From: Wenjunlia tyrosinilytica
GTDB taxonomy: Bacteria > Actinomycetota > Actinomycetes > Streptomycetales > Streptomycetaceae
Reading direction: 5' to 3'
Assembly: GCF_014646055.1 (NCBI RefSeq)
Contig: NZ_BMMS01000006.1
Span: 201,850 to 265,849, forward strand
Length of the DNA stretch: 64,000 bases
Position numbers and translations under genes: made by a program. Below the pieces are notes generated by a model. That model was not told where the DNA came from. It searched no databases and saw nothing but the letters and a program-made list of their open reading frames with translations. Shown here one piece after another: positions 51,309 to 61,588 of the stretch. Position 1 is the first letter of the stretch; every line of letters begins with the position of its first letter.

Positions 51309-54300
51309 GTGCGGTATTTGATCCTGGGCGCCACGGAGGCGCGTGATGAGCACGGTGGGGCCGTGGCCCTCGGGGGCGCCCGGCTGCGGGCGCTCCTCGC
51401 CGCGCTCGCCCTGCGGCCGGGCCGCCCGGTCCCCGTGGACGTCCTCATCGACGAGGTGTGGGGAGCCGACCCGCCCCAGGACGCGCCGAACGCCCTGCAG
51501 GCCCTGGTCTCCCGGCTGCGCCGCGGCCTCGGCCGTGACGCCATATCCTCCGGGCCCGGCGGCTACCGCCTGCACGCCGAGCCCGACGATGTCGACCTGT
51601 TCGCCTTCGAGCGGCTGACCGCGCGCGCGGGAGCGGCGCTCGACAGCGGGGACCCGGAGGCGGCGACCTGCCTGCTGGACGAGGCTCTGGCGCTCTGGCG
51701 CGGCCCCGTCCTCGCCGACCTCCCGGACCGCGCGGCCGCCGCCGCCCGCCCCGAGGGCCTGCGCGTCACCGCCCTGCACCGCCGGGCCGAGGCCGAACTC
51801 GCGCTCGGCCGCCACGACGAGGTGCTGCCCCAGCTCCAGGAACTCGTCGCCGAGCACCCCCTCCGCGAGCCCTTTCGCGCCCTGCTGATCCGCGCCCTGC
51901 GCGCGGCGGGACGGCAGGCCGACGCGCTCGCCGCCTACGAGAACGCCAGACATACCCTCGTCGAACGCCTCGGCGCCGACCCCGGCCCGGAACTGCGCGC
52001 CCTGCACGAGGAACTGCTGAGAGAGGAGGCCCCCCGGCCCGAGCCGCCCCGCCGGCGCCGCCGCGGCAACCTGCGGGCCCGCCTCACCAGCTTCGTCGGC
52101 CGCGAGAGCGAGCTGCGCTCCATCCGCGACGAACTCGAGCGCGCCAGGCTCGTCACCCTCACCGGCCCCGGAGGATCCGGCAAGACCCGCCTTTCCGAAG
52201 AGGTCGCCGACGACCTCCAGACCCACTACTGCGACGGCGTGTGGATCGCCGAACTCGCCCCCGTCGAGCACCCGGCCGCCGTGCCCGGCACCGTCCTCAA
52301 CGCCCTCGGCGGCCGCGCCACCACCGTCTACAGCCGGGCCCGCGACGGCATCACGGCCCTCGACTCCGCCGACCCCTCAGCCCGCCTGCTCGAACACTGC
52401 GCCAACCGCCGCCTCCTTCTCGTGCTGGACAACTGCGAGCACCTGATCGCCGCCTGCGCCGACCTCGCCGACACCCTGCTCGCCGCCTGCCCCGGCATCA
52501 CCGTCCTCGCCACCAGCCGCGAGCCCCTGGGCGTCCCGGGCGAGGCCGTGCGCCCGGTCGAACCGCTGCCTCCGCCCACCGCCCACCGCCTGTTCGCCGA
52601 ACGCGCCGCGGCCGTGCGCCCCGGCTTCGACCCGGACGAGGACCGCGCCGCCGTCGCCGAGATCTGCCGCCGCCTCGACGGCCTGCCCCTGGCCATCGAA
52701 CTCGCCGCCGCCCGCCTGCGCCTGCTCACCCCGCGCCAGATCGCCGACCGCCTCGACAACCGGTTCCGCCTGCTCACCCTCGGCAGCCGCACCGCCCTGC
52801 CCCGCCAGCAGACCCTGCGCGCCGTCGTCGACTGGAGCTGGGAGCTGCTCACCGAGCCCGAACGCACCCTGCTGCGCCGCCTGTCCGTCTTCGCCGGCGG
52901 CTGCACCCTCGCCTCGGCCGAGGAGGTCTGCTCGGGCGAGGGCATCGAACGCGAGGACGTCCTCGACCTGCTCGGAGCACTCGTCGACAAGTCCCTGCTC
53001 GTCGCAGAACAGTCCCGGGAGCTCCCCGAGGACGGGTTCCGCTACCGGATGCTGGAGACGATCCACGAGTACGCCTCCGAGAAGGCCGCCGGCAGCCCCG
53101 ATCAGGCGGCCACCGCCGACCGTCACGCCGCCGGTGTCCGCGAGTTCGTCCGCGTCGCCGAACCCCACCTCAAAAGCGCCGGGCAGCTGCGCTGGTTCGC
53201 GCGCCTCGAGGCCGAGCACGACAACATCCGCGCGGCACTGCGCCACTGCCTCACCCAACGGGACGAGGAGTCCGCGCTCGCGATCACCAACGCCATGTCG
53301 TGGTTCTGGGTCCTGCGCAACTACCGCGACGAGGCGACCGCCTGGCTCACCGCCGCCGTCGCCCTCGGTTCCCCGGACGGCCCCGGGCAGCCGCTCGACC
53401 CGGACGATCCCCTGTACTGGCCGCGCATGGACGCCCGCCTCTACCTGCTCTTCTACGTCGCCGAGGCGAAGGGCGAGAGCAGCCGCAGGACCCGGGAGAA
53501 CGCCGAGCTCTCACATATGATCATCGACGCCTACGGCGGATCCGGTCCGCACATGGCCCGGATGCCCGGGGTGCTCTGGGCGTTCGCGGGGTTCATGGCC
53601 TTCGGAAGCCCGCAAGTGCTGCCACGGGCCCGGAAGACGGTGGCCGCCTGCCGTCAGTACGGCGGCGCATGGGAGCTGGCCATGGCGCTGCTGCTGTGCG
53701 CGCTGCTCTCCACCGACCAGTACGGCGGCCTGAAGGACAGCGACCGCGACGTGGACGAGGCCATGGCCCTGCTCGGCGACGTCGGCGACCTGTGGGTGCG
53801 CGCGCAACTCCTCGGCGCCAAAGCCGAGATCAACACCTTCCGCGGTGACTACGACGCCGCCCATCAGCGCTACGAGGAGGCGATCCGCCTCAGCGAGGAG
53901 CTCGGCGCCGACCACGAGCGCCCGTTCCTCACCGTCCGCCTCGCCGACCTCGCCTACCGGGCCGGCGACTTCGACGAGGCCGAGAAGCTGATGCGCGCCG
54001 CGGAGGAGGAGTCGGAGACCTACGGGGTGTGGGACGCCCGCACATACTCCCGCTATCTGGCGGCGGCGGTGCATCTGCGCAGGAAGCGGGTCGCGGATGC
54101 CCGCGCCCAGGTGGAACTGGCGCGACGGGAGGCGGACCAGGGAGCGCCCCCGCCGATGTTCACCGCCGCCGTCGCCTGCCTGTCCGCGCGCCTGGACCTG
54201 CTCGACGGCAACGCCGCCCGGGCCCGTCTGAACTGCCGGCAGGCCCTGGACATCGCCCTCCAGGACAAGTGCGACGAACGGCTCTACGCCACGATCCTGG

Positions 54301-54536
54301 AGGCGGCCACCCTGATCGACGCCGAGCACGGTGATCCGGCGCGGGCGGCACGGCTGCTCGGCGCGGCCACCGCGATGCGGGCCGGGCTGCCCCGTTCCGT
54401 TCCCGAGCAGGACGACGTCGAGGCGGCGCTGGAACTGCTGCGCCCGGTGCTCCCCGCGCAGGCGCTGGCGGCCGCGCTGGCGGAGGGGGAGCGGCTGAGC
54501 GGTGCCGAGGCGGCGGCGCTGTTCGGCGAGGCCTGA
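51309..54536 (+). CDS. AfsR/SARP-type regulator with NB-ARC and TPR
   Basis: 1075 residues. An N-terminal winged-helix DNA-binding domain (about 1-90, ALGGARLRALLAALALRPGR) and a BTAD domain (about 95-240) are followed by an NB-ARC ATPase with P-loop LTGPGGSGKTRL (about 283-294), Walker B RLLLVLDNCEHL and LATSREPLG. The C-terminal half (about 600-1075) is TPR-like. Proteins of this build activate secondary-metabolite genes on sensing nucleotide or partner signals. GTG 51309 is chosen because the DNA-binding domain begins there (VRYLILG) and GGAG precedes it. Its upstream region is the minisatellite array. Confidence 0.9.
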   Translation: MRYLILGATEARDEHGGAVALGGARLRALLAALALRPGRPVPVDVLIDEVWGADPPQDAPNALQALVSRLRRGLGRDAISSGPGGYRLHAEPDDVDLFAFERLTARAGAALDSGDPEAATCLLDEALALWRGPVLADLPDRAAAAARPEGLRVTALHRRAEAELALGRHDEVLPQLQELVAEHPLREPFRALLIRALRAAGRQADALAAYENARHTLVERLGADPGPELRALHEELLREEAPRPEPPRRRRRGNLRARLTSFVGRESELRSIRDELERARLVTLTGPGGSGKTRLSEEVADDLQTHYCDGVWIAELAPVEHPAAVPGTVLNALGGRATTVYSRARDGITALDSADPSARLLEHCANRRLLLVLDNCEHLIAACADLADTLLAACPGITVLATSREPLGVPGEAVRPVEPLPPPTAHRLFAERAAAVRPGFDPDEDRAAVAEICRRLDGLPLAIELAAARLRLLTPRQIADRLDNRFRLLTLGSRTALPRQQTLRAVVDWSWELLTEPERTLLRRLSVFAGGCTLASAEEVCSGEGIEREDVLDLLGALVDKSLLVAEQSRELPEDGFRYRMLETIHEYASEKAAGSPDQAATADRHAAGVREFVRVAEPHLKSAGQLRWFARLEAEHDNIRAALRHCLTQRDEESALAITNAMSWFWVLRNYRDEATAWLTAAVALGSPDGPGQPLDPDDPLYWPRMDARLYLLFYVAEAKGESSRRTRENAELSHMIIDAYGGSGPHMARMPGVLWAFAGFMAFGSPQVLPRARKTVAACRQYGGAWELAMALLLCALLSTDQYGGLKDSDRDVDEAMALLGDVGDLWVRAQLLGAKAEINTFRGDYDAAHQRYEEAIRLSEELGADHERPFLTVRLADLAYRAGDFDEAEKLMRAAEEESETYGVWDARTYSRYLAAAVHLRRKRVADARAQVELARREADQGAPPPMFTAAVACLSARLDLLDGNAARARLNCRQALDIALQDKCDERLYATILEAATLIDAEHGDPARAARLLGAATAMRAGLPRSVPEQDDVEAALELLRPVLPAQALAAALAEGERLSGAEAAALFGEA

Positions 54537-54563
54537 CGACGGCTGTCCCCGGCACCGGTCCCG

Positions 54564-56699
54564 CTACCGGCACGTGATCCTCGCGTCCGCCCAGTCCGCC
54601 AGGTCCACCAGTTCGACGAGGTGGGCGGGGCGGGCGACCAGGCGGACCGTGCGGTGGCCGGTGAGGTTCACGCTGACCGGTACGGCCTCGTCGCCGGCCT
54701 CCACCACACGCGAGCGGAACAGCCGGGTGCCGCCGCCGTAGACCTCGAAGCGGGCCGCGCCCAGGCCGAGGCCCAGATCGTCGATGCCCGCCATGGCGTC
54801 GAACGAGGCGCAGGAGCGGTTCAGGTCGATGGTCACCGACGAGGGCGCGTGCACGCTCACACCGCCCGCGTAGGAGGTGCCGCCCACCCGCATACGGTGC
54901 CGCTGCCACATCCAGCTGCTCTCGCCCCGCCGGACCGTGGGCTCGTGGCCGCCGCCTCCCTCACCGCTCCACTTGAGCTCGTTGAGGGCGAAGACACGCG
55001 GCTTGGGGGGTTTCGGTGACTTGGACGGCCCCGGGGGGCTGGGCGGGACGGGCGTCGGCTTCGGCGTCGGATGGTGCGTCTGCGGAGGGTTCGGCCGCGT
55101 GAAGGTCGGCTTCGGCGCGGGGCCGAGCGTCGGCGGGGCGGGCCGCGGGGCAGTGCTCCCCGACCGGCCGGGCTTCGGTGACGAGCCCGCCCGGCGGTGC
55201 GGTGCGGCGGCCGGTGGCTCGGGTGCCGGGTTCGCGGACCCGGGTGTCGACGGATCGGATGAAGCGGGCGGCAGCGGTACCTGGGGCCCCACCGCGGGGG
55301 GCTTGGACCTCGCCCTCATGGGAGGCGCCCCGTCGTCGCTGATCAGCCCGGCGCCCAGCGCGACCCCGGCCGCGACGACGAACGCGCCCGCACCGATACC
55401 CACCTTCGCGGGCAGTCCCAGGCCCTCGGACGCGGCGGCCGAGCCGCCCGAGGCGCCACCGGCGGACCCTCCCGCGGAACCTCCCGCCGCCCCGCCCGCC
55501 GAGGCTCCTGCGGCCCCTGCCGCCGCCCCCGCCCCCGCGACCGCGGCCGACGTGGCGTACGCGGCACCGAACCAGCCGATGAACGCCGTGGGAAGGACAG
55601 CGCGCAGGGACGCGTTGACGTCGGCCAGTTCCACGGAGGCCGCCCTGCACCGGGAGCACTCGTCCAGATGCCTGCGCAACTCCCGGTCCGCGCGCAGACG
55701 CAGTGCCCCGCGCGCATAAGCGCCGAGACGGTCGGCGTACTGCCCGCACTCCTCCTGGCCTATGAGCGTCTCGCTCACGTGCGCCTGGAGGTACGCCTGA
55801 CGCAGGCCTTCGCGCGCACGGTGCGCCAGTACAGCCGTCGCGTTGGCGGTCAGCCCGAGCAGCGGCGCCACCTCGCTGGGCGACTCCCGCTCCACCGCGG
55901 TGTGCCACAGCACCGCCTGCCACCGCTCGGGCAGGCTGCGGAACGCCCGTACCGCCATCGACTGGTCGGCCCGCTGCATCGCCCGGGCGTCCGCCGCGGC
56001 CCCGGTGGCGCCGGCGGCCGTCGAGGAGCCCGCCGCGGTGACGGCGAAGACCGCGAAGTCGTCGACCAGGTGCTCCCGCTTGGCGGTGTTCCCCCAGGAC
56101 GCCGCGACCCGGCGCACGGTCGTCAGGAGATACGCGCGAACCGCCACATCGGGTCCGCTTCCCCCGCGCACCGCCTGAAGGGTGCGCGCGAAGACCTCAC
56201 CGGTCAGGTCCTCCGCGGTGTGCGCGTCACGGCAGCAGCCTCGCGCGTAGCGGCGCACCGCGTCGGCATGGCGCCGGTACAGCAGCCCGTAGGCGCTGTC
56301 GTCGCCCGAGCGCACCCGGGAGATCAGCTCGGCGTCGGAGACCGGACCGTCGAACTCGTCAGCCTCGTCACGCGAGGCCCCGCCACCGGACGACCCGCCA
56401 CCGGAAGCTCCACCAGCGAAAGCCCCGCCCGCAGGAGGCCCTCCACCGGAAGTCCCCGCGCCAGAAGTCCCCGCGCCAGAAGTTCTCGCCCCGGACTTCC
56501 TCGTGCCGGAGGTTTCCGCGCGGGAAGCGCCCGCGGGCCCGCCCTGCCGGGGAACGTGCCCCGCCGGATGCTCCTGCCCCGGCGCCGTTCCCGGGGGCTC
56601 GCCGGGCCTCGGCCCGGAACCCTGTCCGGGCACCTGCCGTCGCGGCAGCACACCCTCTTCGCCGACCGGCTCGTCACGCCCGTCCGTCACGACGACCAT
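54564..56699 (-). CDS. ECF sigma factor fused to anti-sigma-like, TM and carbohydrate-binding domains
   Basis: 711 residues. A disordered N-terminus (about 1-115) with Gly/Ser/Thr repeats leads to sigma region 2 (LISRVRSGDDSAYGLLYRRH, AEDLTGEVFARTL) and region 4 (FRSLPERWQAVLWHTAVE, SPSEVAPLLGLTANATAVL). A zinc-finger-type segment follows with HLDECSRCR, then a Gly/Ala-rich membrane segment (about 420-455), a Pro-rich spacer and an NPCBM-like domain (about 570-711) ending DARITCR. The fused tail probably holds the sigma factor at the membrane until an outside sugar or wall signal is sensed. Confidence 0.87.
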   Translation of the reverse strand: MVVVTDGRDEPVGEEGVLPRRQVPGQGSGPRPGEPPGTAPGQEHPAGHVPRQGGPAGASRAETSGTRKSGARTSGAGTSGAGTSGGGPPAGGAFAGGASGGGSSGGGASRDEADEFDGPVSDAELISRVRSGDDSAYGLLYRRHADAVRRYARGCCRDAHTAEDLTGEVFARTLQAVRGGSGPDVAVRAYLLTTVRRVAASWGNTAKREHLVDDFAVFAVTAAGSSTAAGATGAAADARAMQRADQSMAVRAFRSLPERWQAVLWHTAVERESPSEVAPLLGLTANATAVLAHRAREGLRQAYLQAHVSETLIGQEECGQYADRLGAYARGALRLRADRELRRHLDECSRCRAASVELADVNASLRAVLPTAFIGWFGAAYATSAAVAGAGAAAGAAGASAGGAAGGSAGGSAGGASGGSAAASEGLGLPAKVGIGAGAFVVAAGVALGAGLISDDGAPPMRARSKPPAVGPQVPLPPASSDPSTPGSANPAPEPPAAAPHRRAGSSPKPGRSGSTAPRPAPPTLGPAPKPTFTRPNPPQTHHPTPKPTPVPPSPPGPSKSPKPPKPRVFALNELKWSGEGGGGHEPTVRRGESSWMWQRHRMRVGGTSYAGGVSVHAPSSVTIDLNRSCASFDAMAGIDDLGLGLGAARFEVYGGGTRLFRSRVVEAGDEAVPVSVNLTGHRTVRLVARPAHLVELVDLADWADARITCR

Positions 56700-56864
56700 C
56701 CCTGAGTCCGCCGCACGACCCGCCCCTGTGCGCGGCCGTCCGGATGCGGCGGCCGCACACGGCGGCCGCCCACTGGGTCAGGCTTGCACAGCGGCGTCCA
56801 CCGTACGGCGGACATTGAAGGGATCCACCCGTCCGGGGACGTTCACCGCCCCCGGACTCGGGTG

Positions 56865-57704
56865 TCACTCGAACGAGGTTGTCTCCATCGCCTGTGCCAG
56901 CACCGGCGAGGAGGTCCGCTCGCCGACCCGCGCACGCAGGCCGTCGAGGAGGATCTCCAGCACCCGCGCGGACGCGGCCGCCTGCTGGTTGGCGTCCGGC
57001 AGCGAGGGAGCCGCCGTCGCTATCACCAGCAGGACGTCGGCGACGGTCACGTCGGGCCGGAGTTTGCCGACCCCTCGTGCCCTCTCCACCAGTTGGCCCA
57101 CGACCTCCAGCAGCGCCGCGGCGCCGCTGTCCTCGACCGCGAGCCGGACCGGCGGAGCCTCGGCCACCGCGGCCCCGGCCATTCCCGCCACCGGTGCGTC
57201 CAGCCGCTGAGGCGGCATGTACCCGACCGAGGCGACGGGACCGGAGCCGAGCGCGTCGGCGACGGAGGCGGACGGCGATGCCACCGCCTCCGCCCCCGCC
57301 CGCAGCACCTGCGGGGGTAGCAGCCGGCCCGCACCCGAGCCCACCGCGTACCGCAGGAACCGCGTCAGAGCGGTCCACTCGTCCTCTTCCTGCACGAGCG
57401 CGGCGTGAGCCTGCTCGGTCAGCCGGGAGGTCTCCTCCTCGGCTATTCGCCGGACCAGGACGTCCTTGCTGGGAAAGCGCCGGTAGACCGTGCCTACACC
57501 GACCCTTGCCCGTCGCGCCACATCTTCCATCGGCGCGCCGTAGCCGAGCTCGCCGAAGACCTCACGCGCAGCGCGCAGCACATGCTCCAGATTTCGCTGG
57601 GCGTCGACGCGCAGGGGAGCCACCCGCCCGCTGCCGTTCGTGCCACCCGCGACCGAAGCAGTTGCCACCACTGCCGTCTGCCATTGAGGGTCCTGAATAC
57701 GCAT
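56865..57704 (-). CDS. atrA: TetR-family regulator AtrA
   Basis: 279 residues. The N-terminal TetR helix-turn-helix is at about 30-75 (LRAAREVFGELGYGAPMEDVA and VGVGTVYRRFPSKDVL), and the C-terminal ligand domain is long. The sequence and position, next to a type II NADH dehydrogenase and before the PP2C-MFS-MarR genes, match AtrA of S. coelicolor (SCO4118), which activates the actinorhodin activator gene actII-ORF4 and other targets. The ATG at 57704 follows GGGGGCAG. The assignment is from family knowledge plus synteny. Confidence 0.85.
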   Translation of the reverse strand: MRIQDPQWQTAVVATASVAGGTNGSGRVAPLRVDAQRNLEHVLRAAREVFGELGYGAPMEDVARRARVGVGTVYRRFPSKDVLVRRIAEEETSRLTEQAHAALVQEEDEWTALTRFLRYAVGSGAGRLLPPQVLRAGAEAVASPSASVADALGSGPVASVGYMPPQRLDAPVAGMAGAAVAEAPPVRLAVEDSGAAALLEVVGQLVERARGVGKLRPDVTVADVLLVIATAAPSLPDANQQAAASARVLEILLDGLRARVGERTSSPVLAQAMETTSFE

Positions 57705-58113
57705 ACTGCCCCCGAAAATGCAGTCTCCCCCCGGAGACTCCCCACCCCATGTGTCGTCGGCGTGCTCGGTGCTGCGCGCCGACGGGGTTAGAACATAGTT
57801 CAGCGCTGCACCAGAAAGAAGGGGTCGGGGCATATGCGCTCTTGACGGAACCGGGCGCTTCGGTCCGTCTACGCCGTCCGTCCGAGGTCCGTCCCGGGCG
57901 GTCGGACGGTGCGGTCACCCGCGTACACCCGCTCGCGTTCCCCTTGGCGGTGCGCTGGTCCGTCAGGGCGCGCGCGTGCCCTGTACGCCCCCGTGCGCCC
58001 CCTTATTGACCTGCGACGCCGCGAACGTGATCATGAGCCCGCGACGACTTCTTCCGACAGCTGTTGCGCCAGACCTGTAGACAAACCCAACCGGGGCAGG
58101 GCGTCATGGATGC
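57705..58113. other. divergent promoter region between atrA and ndh
   Basis: About 410 bases without a gene. It must carry the promoters of both flanking genes. I saw no perfect long palindrome. Confidence 0.5.
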
Positions 58114-59448
58114 GTGAAGGAGCCCGCACGCATCCTCGTCGTCGGCGGCGGCTACGTAGGCATGTACACCGCACTGCGCCTGCAGCAGAAGCTCAAGCGC
58201 GGTGAGGCGGACATCATCGTGGTCGAGCCGCAGCCCTACATGACCTATCAGCCGTTCCTCCCCGAGGCGGCCGCTGGCGCGATCTCCCCGCGCCACGTCG
58301 TGGTGCCACTGCGCCGCGTCCTGTCGAAGTGCCAGGTCATCGTCGGCGAGGCGAAGCGGATCAACCACGCCAAGCGCGTGGCCACGATCTCCACCCTCGC
58401 CAGCACCGAGGACGGCTCCGGCGACATCGACATCCCCTACGACGCGCTCGTGCTCGCCCCGGGCTCGATCTCGCGCACCCTGCCGATCCCCGGCCTCGCC
58501 GAGTACGGCATCGGCTTCAAGACCGTCGAGGAGGCCATCGGCCTGCGCAACCACGTCCTCGAGCAGATGGACATCGCCTCCTCCACCCGCGACGCCGACG
58601 TGCGCGCCGCGGCCCTCACCTTCGTGTTCGTCGGCGGCGGCTACGCGGGCGTCGAGGCTCTCGGCGAGCTCGAGGACATGGCCCGCTACGCCTCGCGGTA
58701 CTACCACAACATCAGTCCCGAGGACATGCGCTGGGTCCTCGTCGAGGCCAGCGACCGCATCCTTCCCGAGGTCGGGGAGGAGATGGGCAAGTACACCGTG
58801 CGCGAGCTGCGCCGCCGCAACATCGACGTGCGCCTGGAGACCCGCCTGGACTCCTGCGAGGACCGCATGGTCGTCCTCAGCGACGGTGAACGGTTCCGCA
58901 GCCGCACGATCGTGTGGACCGCGGGAGTCAAGGCGCACCCGATGCTGGGCGAGACCGACCTGCCGCTCAACGGGCGCGGCCGGCTCAAGTCCACCGCCAC
59001 CCTCCAGATCGACGGCGTCGAGGCGGCCTGGGCCGCGGGTGACGCCGCCGCCGTCCCCGACCTCACCCACCCCGGGCAGGAGTGCGCCCCCAACGCTCAG
59101 CACGCCGTGCGCCAGGCCAAGGTCCTCGCCGACAACGTCGCCGCCCACCTGCGCGGCGAACCGCAGCAGGAGTACCGCCACTCCTACGCGGGCTCCGTCG
59201 CCTCCCTCGGCCTCCACAAGGGGGTCGCCTTCATTTACGGCCGCAAGATCAAGGGCTGGCCCGCCTGGTTCATGCACCGCACCTACCACCTCAGCAGGGT
59301 CCCGACCTTCAACCGGAAGGCCAGGGTGCTCGCGGAATGGACCCTCGCGGGCCTGTTCAAACGGGAGATCGTCTCGCTCGGCTCGCTCGAGCATCCACGC
59401 GCCGAGTTCGAGCAGGCGGCGGGCTCGCTCCAACCCCCGAAATCATGA
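58114..59448 (+). CDS. ndh: type II NADH dehydrogenase
   Basis: 444 residues. The FAD-binding motif is ILVVGGGYVGMYTALRL at the start and the NADH-binding motif is FVFVGGGYAGVEALGEL (about 170-186). WAAGDAAAVPDLT and APNAQHAVRQAK follow, then a C-terminal amphipathic region (LSRVPTFNRKARVLAEW). It passes electrons from NADH to menaquinone without pumping protons, at the inner face of the membrane. GTG 58114 puts the FAD motif near residue 7 as in the family. It is divergent from atrA. Confidence 0.92.
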   Translation: MKEPARILVVGGGYVGMYTALRLQQKLKRGEADIIVVEPQPYMTYQPFLPEAAAGAISPRHVVVPLRRVLSKCQVIVGEAKRINHAKRVATISTLASTEDGSGDIDIPYDALVLAPGSISRTLPIPGLAEYGIGFKTVEEAIGLRNHVLEQMDIASSTRDADVRAAALTFVFVGGGYAGVEALGELEDMARYASRYYHNISPEDMRWVLVEASDRILPEVGEEMGKYTVRELRRRNIDVRLETRLDSCEDRMVVLSDGERFRSRTIVWTAGVKAHPMLGETDLPLNGRGRLKSTATLQIDGVEAAWAAGDAAAVPDLTHPGQECAPNAQHAVRQAKVLADNVAAHLRGEPQQEYRHSYAGSVASLGLHKGVAFIYGRKIKGWPAWFMHRTYHLSRVPTFNRKARVLAEWTLAGLFKREIVSLGSLEHPRAEFEQAAGSLQPPKS

Positions 59449-59602
59449 ACGAGGCATAGAACGCCTGATCGGCGCGCACCTCGCCGCAGACCCTCCGCGG
59501 TGCCCCGGTGCCGCAGGGTGTCTGCGCGATCGGCCACACTGAGAGCGTGACCATGCGTGCCCCCCTTCCTGCAAAGAGTGACAATCGCGAGGAATCGGAC
59601 GT

Positions 59603-61480
59603 TTGAACCTCACGCGTTGGAGCGCCCGGCTCCCCGGAACACAGCGGCGCACCGCCTCGGCACCCCGCGGCGAACAGCGGCCCGCGCAAGCGGCGCCGCC
59701 CGGCGGCGTACCCCCGGCCAGGGGCGAGCACGGTCATCCCGAGCCGCACCCCGCCGAAGGTGTCTCCGTCCACGACGTCCTCGGCCAGGTCCCGGCCCTG
59801 ATCGCGGTCACCTACGGCCCCACCCACCGCATCGGGTACGTCAACGGGGCGTACGCCCAGGTCTTCGGTGCCCGGGGCGCGGGAGGACCCGCCCGCGACG
59901 GACTGCCCGAGCTCGCCGAGCTCGGCCTGCTCTCCCTCATGGACCAGGTCTACCGAAGCGGCCGCCCCCGGACCGTCAAGGCCCGGCGCGTCACGTACGC
60001 GGGCGACGGCGGGGGCGAGCCGCGCCACGGCTACTTCAGCTTCGTCTGCACACCCATCCGCGCGGGCCGCCATCCCGGAGAAGCACTCGGAGAGGCCGCC
60101 ACCCTGACCGAGGCGGCCGCCGCCGACTCCGCTGCCGCCGACTCCGCTGCCGCCGGCGCCGCCCAGTCCGGCGCCGCCCAGTCCAGTGACGTCCAGTCGG
60201 GCGCCGCCCAGGCAGCCACGGCCGCCGACGAGCTCGACACCCCCACCCGGCGCATCAGGCGCCGTTCGGCCCACGCCGCCCCCGACGTGCGAGGAGTCCT
60301 CGTCTTCGGCGCCGACGTCACCGATCAGGTGCGGGCCGCCGAGCGGCTCCGGGAGAGTGAACGCCGGCACCGCGAGGCAGCCGTCACCCTCCAGCGCAGC
60401 CTCCTGCCGCAGGAGCTCGAACAGCCCGACGACATCCGGGTGGCCGCCACCTACCAGCCAGGCGGAGCCGACACCGCCGTCGGCGGGGACTGGTACGACG
60501 TCATCACCCTCGGCGGCGGCCGCACCGCCCTCGTCATCGGCGACGTCATGGGTCGCGGTGTGCGCGCGGCAGCCGTCATGGGGCAGCTGCGCACGGCCGT
60601 GCGCGCATACGCCCGCCTCGACCTGCCGCCGCACGAAGTCCTGCAACTGCTGGACGGCCTCGCTGCCGAAATCGACGCAACGCAGATCGCCACATGCGTC
60701 TACGCCGTCCACGATCCCAATGAGTCCCGGCTCACCTACGCATCCGCGGGGCACCTGCCCATCCTCGTCCGCGACGCCGACGGGACCGTGCGCAGCGCCG
60801 AGGAGGAGTGCGGCCCACCCCTGGGCGCGGGCGGCTGGATGCACACCTCCGGCTCCATGTCGCTGGGCCCCGGCGCCACCGCAGTCCTCTACACCGACGG
60901 CCTCGTCGAGCGCCGCGGACAGGACATCGACGACGGCCTGGCCGCCCTGACCACCGCGCTCGGCGGAGCCACCGGCACGCCGCAGGTCATCTGCGACCGC
61001 TTGCTGAGAGCGCTGGGCATCACCGCCGACCACGACGACGACGTGGCCGTGCTCGTCCTTCAGCTCCCGGACCACGAAGGCGTCGACGCCGAGCTGTTCC
61101 GCAACGCCTCCCTCGACCTGCTCGGAGGAGTCGAGGCCACACCCCGGGCCAGGGCCTTCGCCTCCGGAGTCCTGGCCAGCTGGAGATTCACCGACGAGCT
61201 GCGCGACCTCGGCGTCCTCGCCGCCAGCGAACTCGTCGCCAACTCCCTCCAGCACGGCGTCCCGCCGATGCGGCTGCGCCTGCGCCGCACGGACCGCCGC
61301 CTGATCATCGAGGTCACCGACGGGGACGAGCACCTGCCGCGCAGGGTCAGCGCGGAGCCGGCGGACGAGAAGGGGCGCGGCATCTCCATCGTCGCGACCA
61401 TCGCCTCCTCCTGGGGCGCCCGCCGCACCCCGGACGGCGGCAAGGCCGTGTGGTGCGAGTTCGCCCTGCCCGGCAGATGA
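59603..61480 (+). CDS. PAS-SpoIIE phosphatase-HATPase protein
   Basis: 625 residues. A PAS-like domain (about 55-235, interrupted by an Ala/Gln/Ser-rich insertion near 170-210) is followed by a PP2C/SpoIIE phosphatase (about 255-480) with GGDWYDVITL, VIGDVMGRGV, VLYTDGLVERRG and DDDVAVLVLQ. A RsbW-like ATPase domain (about 490-625) has ELVANSLQHG and KGRGISIVATIASSWG. One protein thus holds both the anti-sigma kinase type and the phosphatase of a partner switch. The start is TTG with GAGGA upstream. By position it matches SCO4120. Confidence 0.9.
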   Translation: MNLTRWSARLPGTQRRTASAPRGEQRPAQAAPPGGVPPARGEHGHPEPHPAEGVSVHDVLGQVPALIAVTYGPTHRIGYVNGAYAQVFGARGAGGPARDGLPELAELGLLSLMDQVYRSGRPRTVKARRVTYAGDGGGEPRHGYFSFVCTPIRAGRHPGEALGEAATLTEAAAADSAAADSAAAGAAQSGAAQSSDVQSGAAQAATAADELDTPTRRIRRRSAHAAPDVRGVLVFGADVTDQVRAAERLRESERRHREAAVTLQRSLLPQELEQPDDIRVAATYQPGGADTAVGGDWYDVITLGGGRTALVIGDVMGRGVRAAAVMGQLRTAVRAYARLDLPPHEVLQLLDGLAAEIDATQIATCVYAVHDPNESRLTYASAGHLPILVRDADGTVRSAEEECGPPLGAGGWMHTSGSMSLGPGATAVLYTDGLVERRGQDIDDGLAALTTALGGATGTPQVICDRLLRALGITADHDDDVAVLVLQLPDHEGVDAELFRNASLDLLGGVEATPRARAFASGVLASWRFTDELRDLGVLAASELVANSLQHGVPPMRLRLRRTDRRLIIEVTDGDEHLPRRVSAEPADEKGRGISIVATIASSWGARRTPDGGKAVWCEFALPGR

Positions 61481-61588
61481 GCCGGACAGGGCGGATGGGC
61501 CGGAAGGGTGGATGGGCCGGACAGGGCGGAGGTGGTCCCGGCAGCGACTTCGGGCCGATCACCGGGTCCCGGATCCTCGGCTGCGGCG

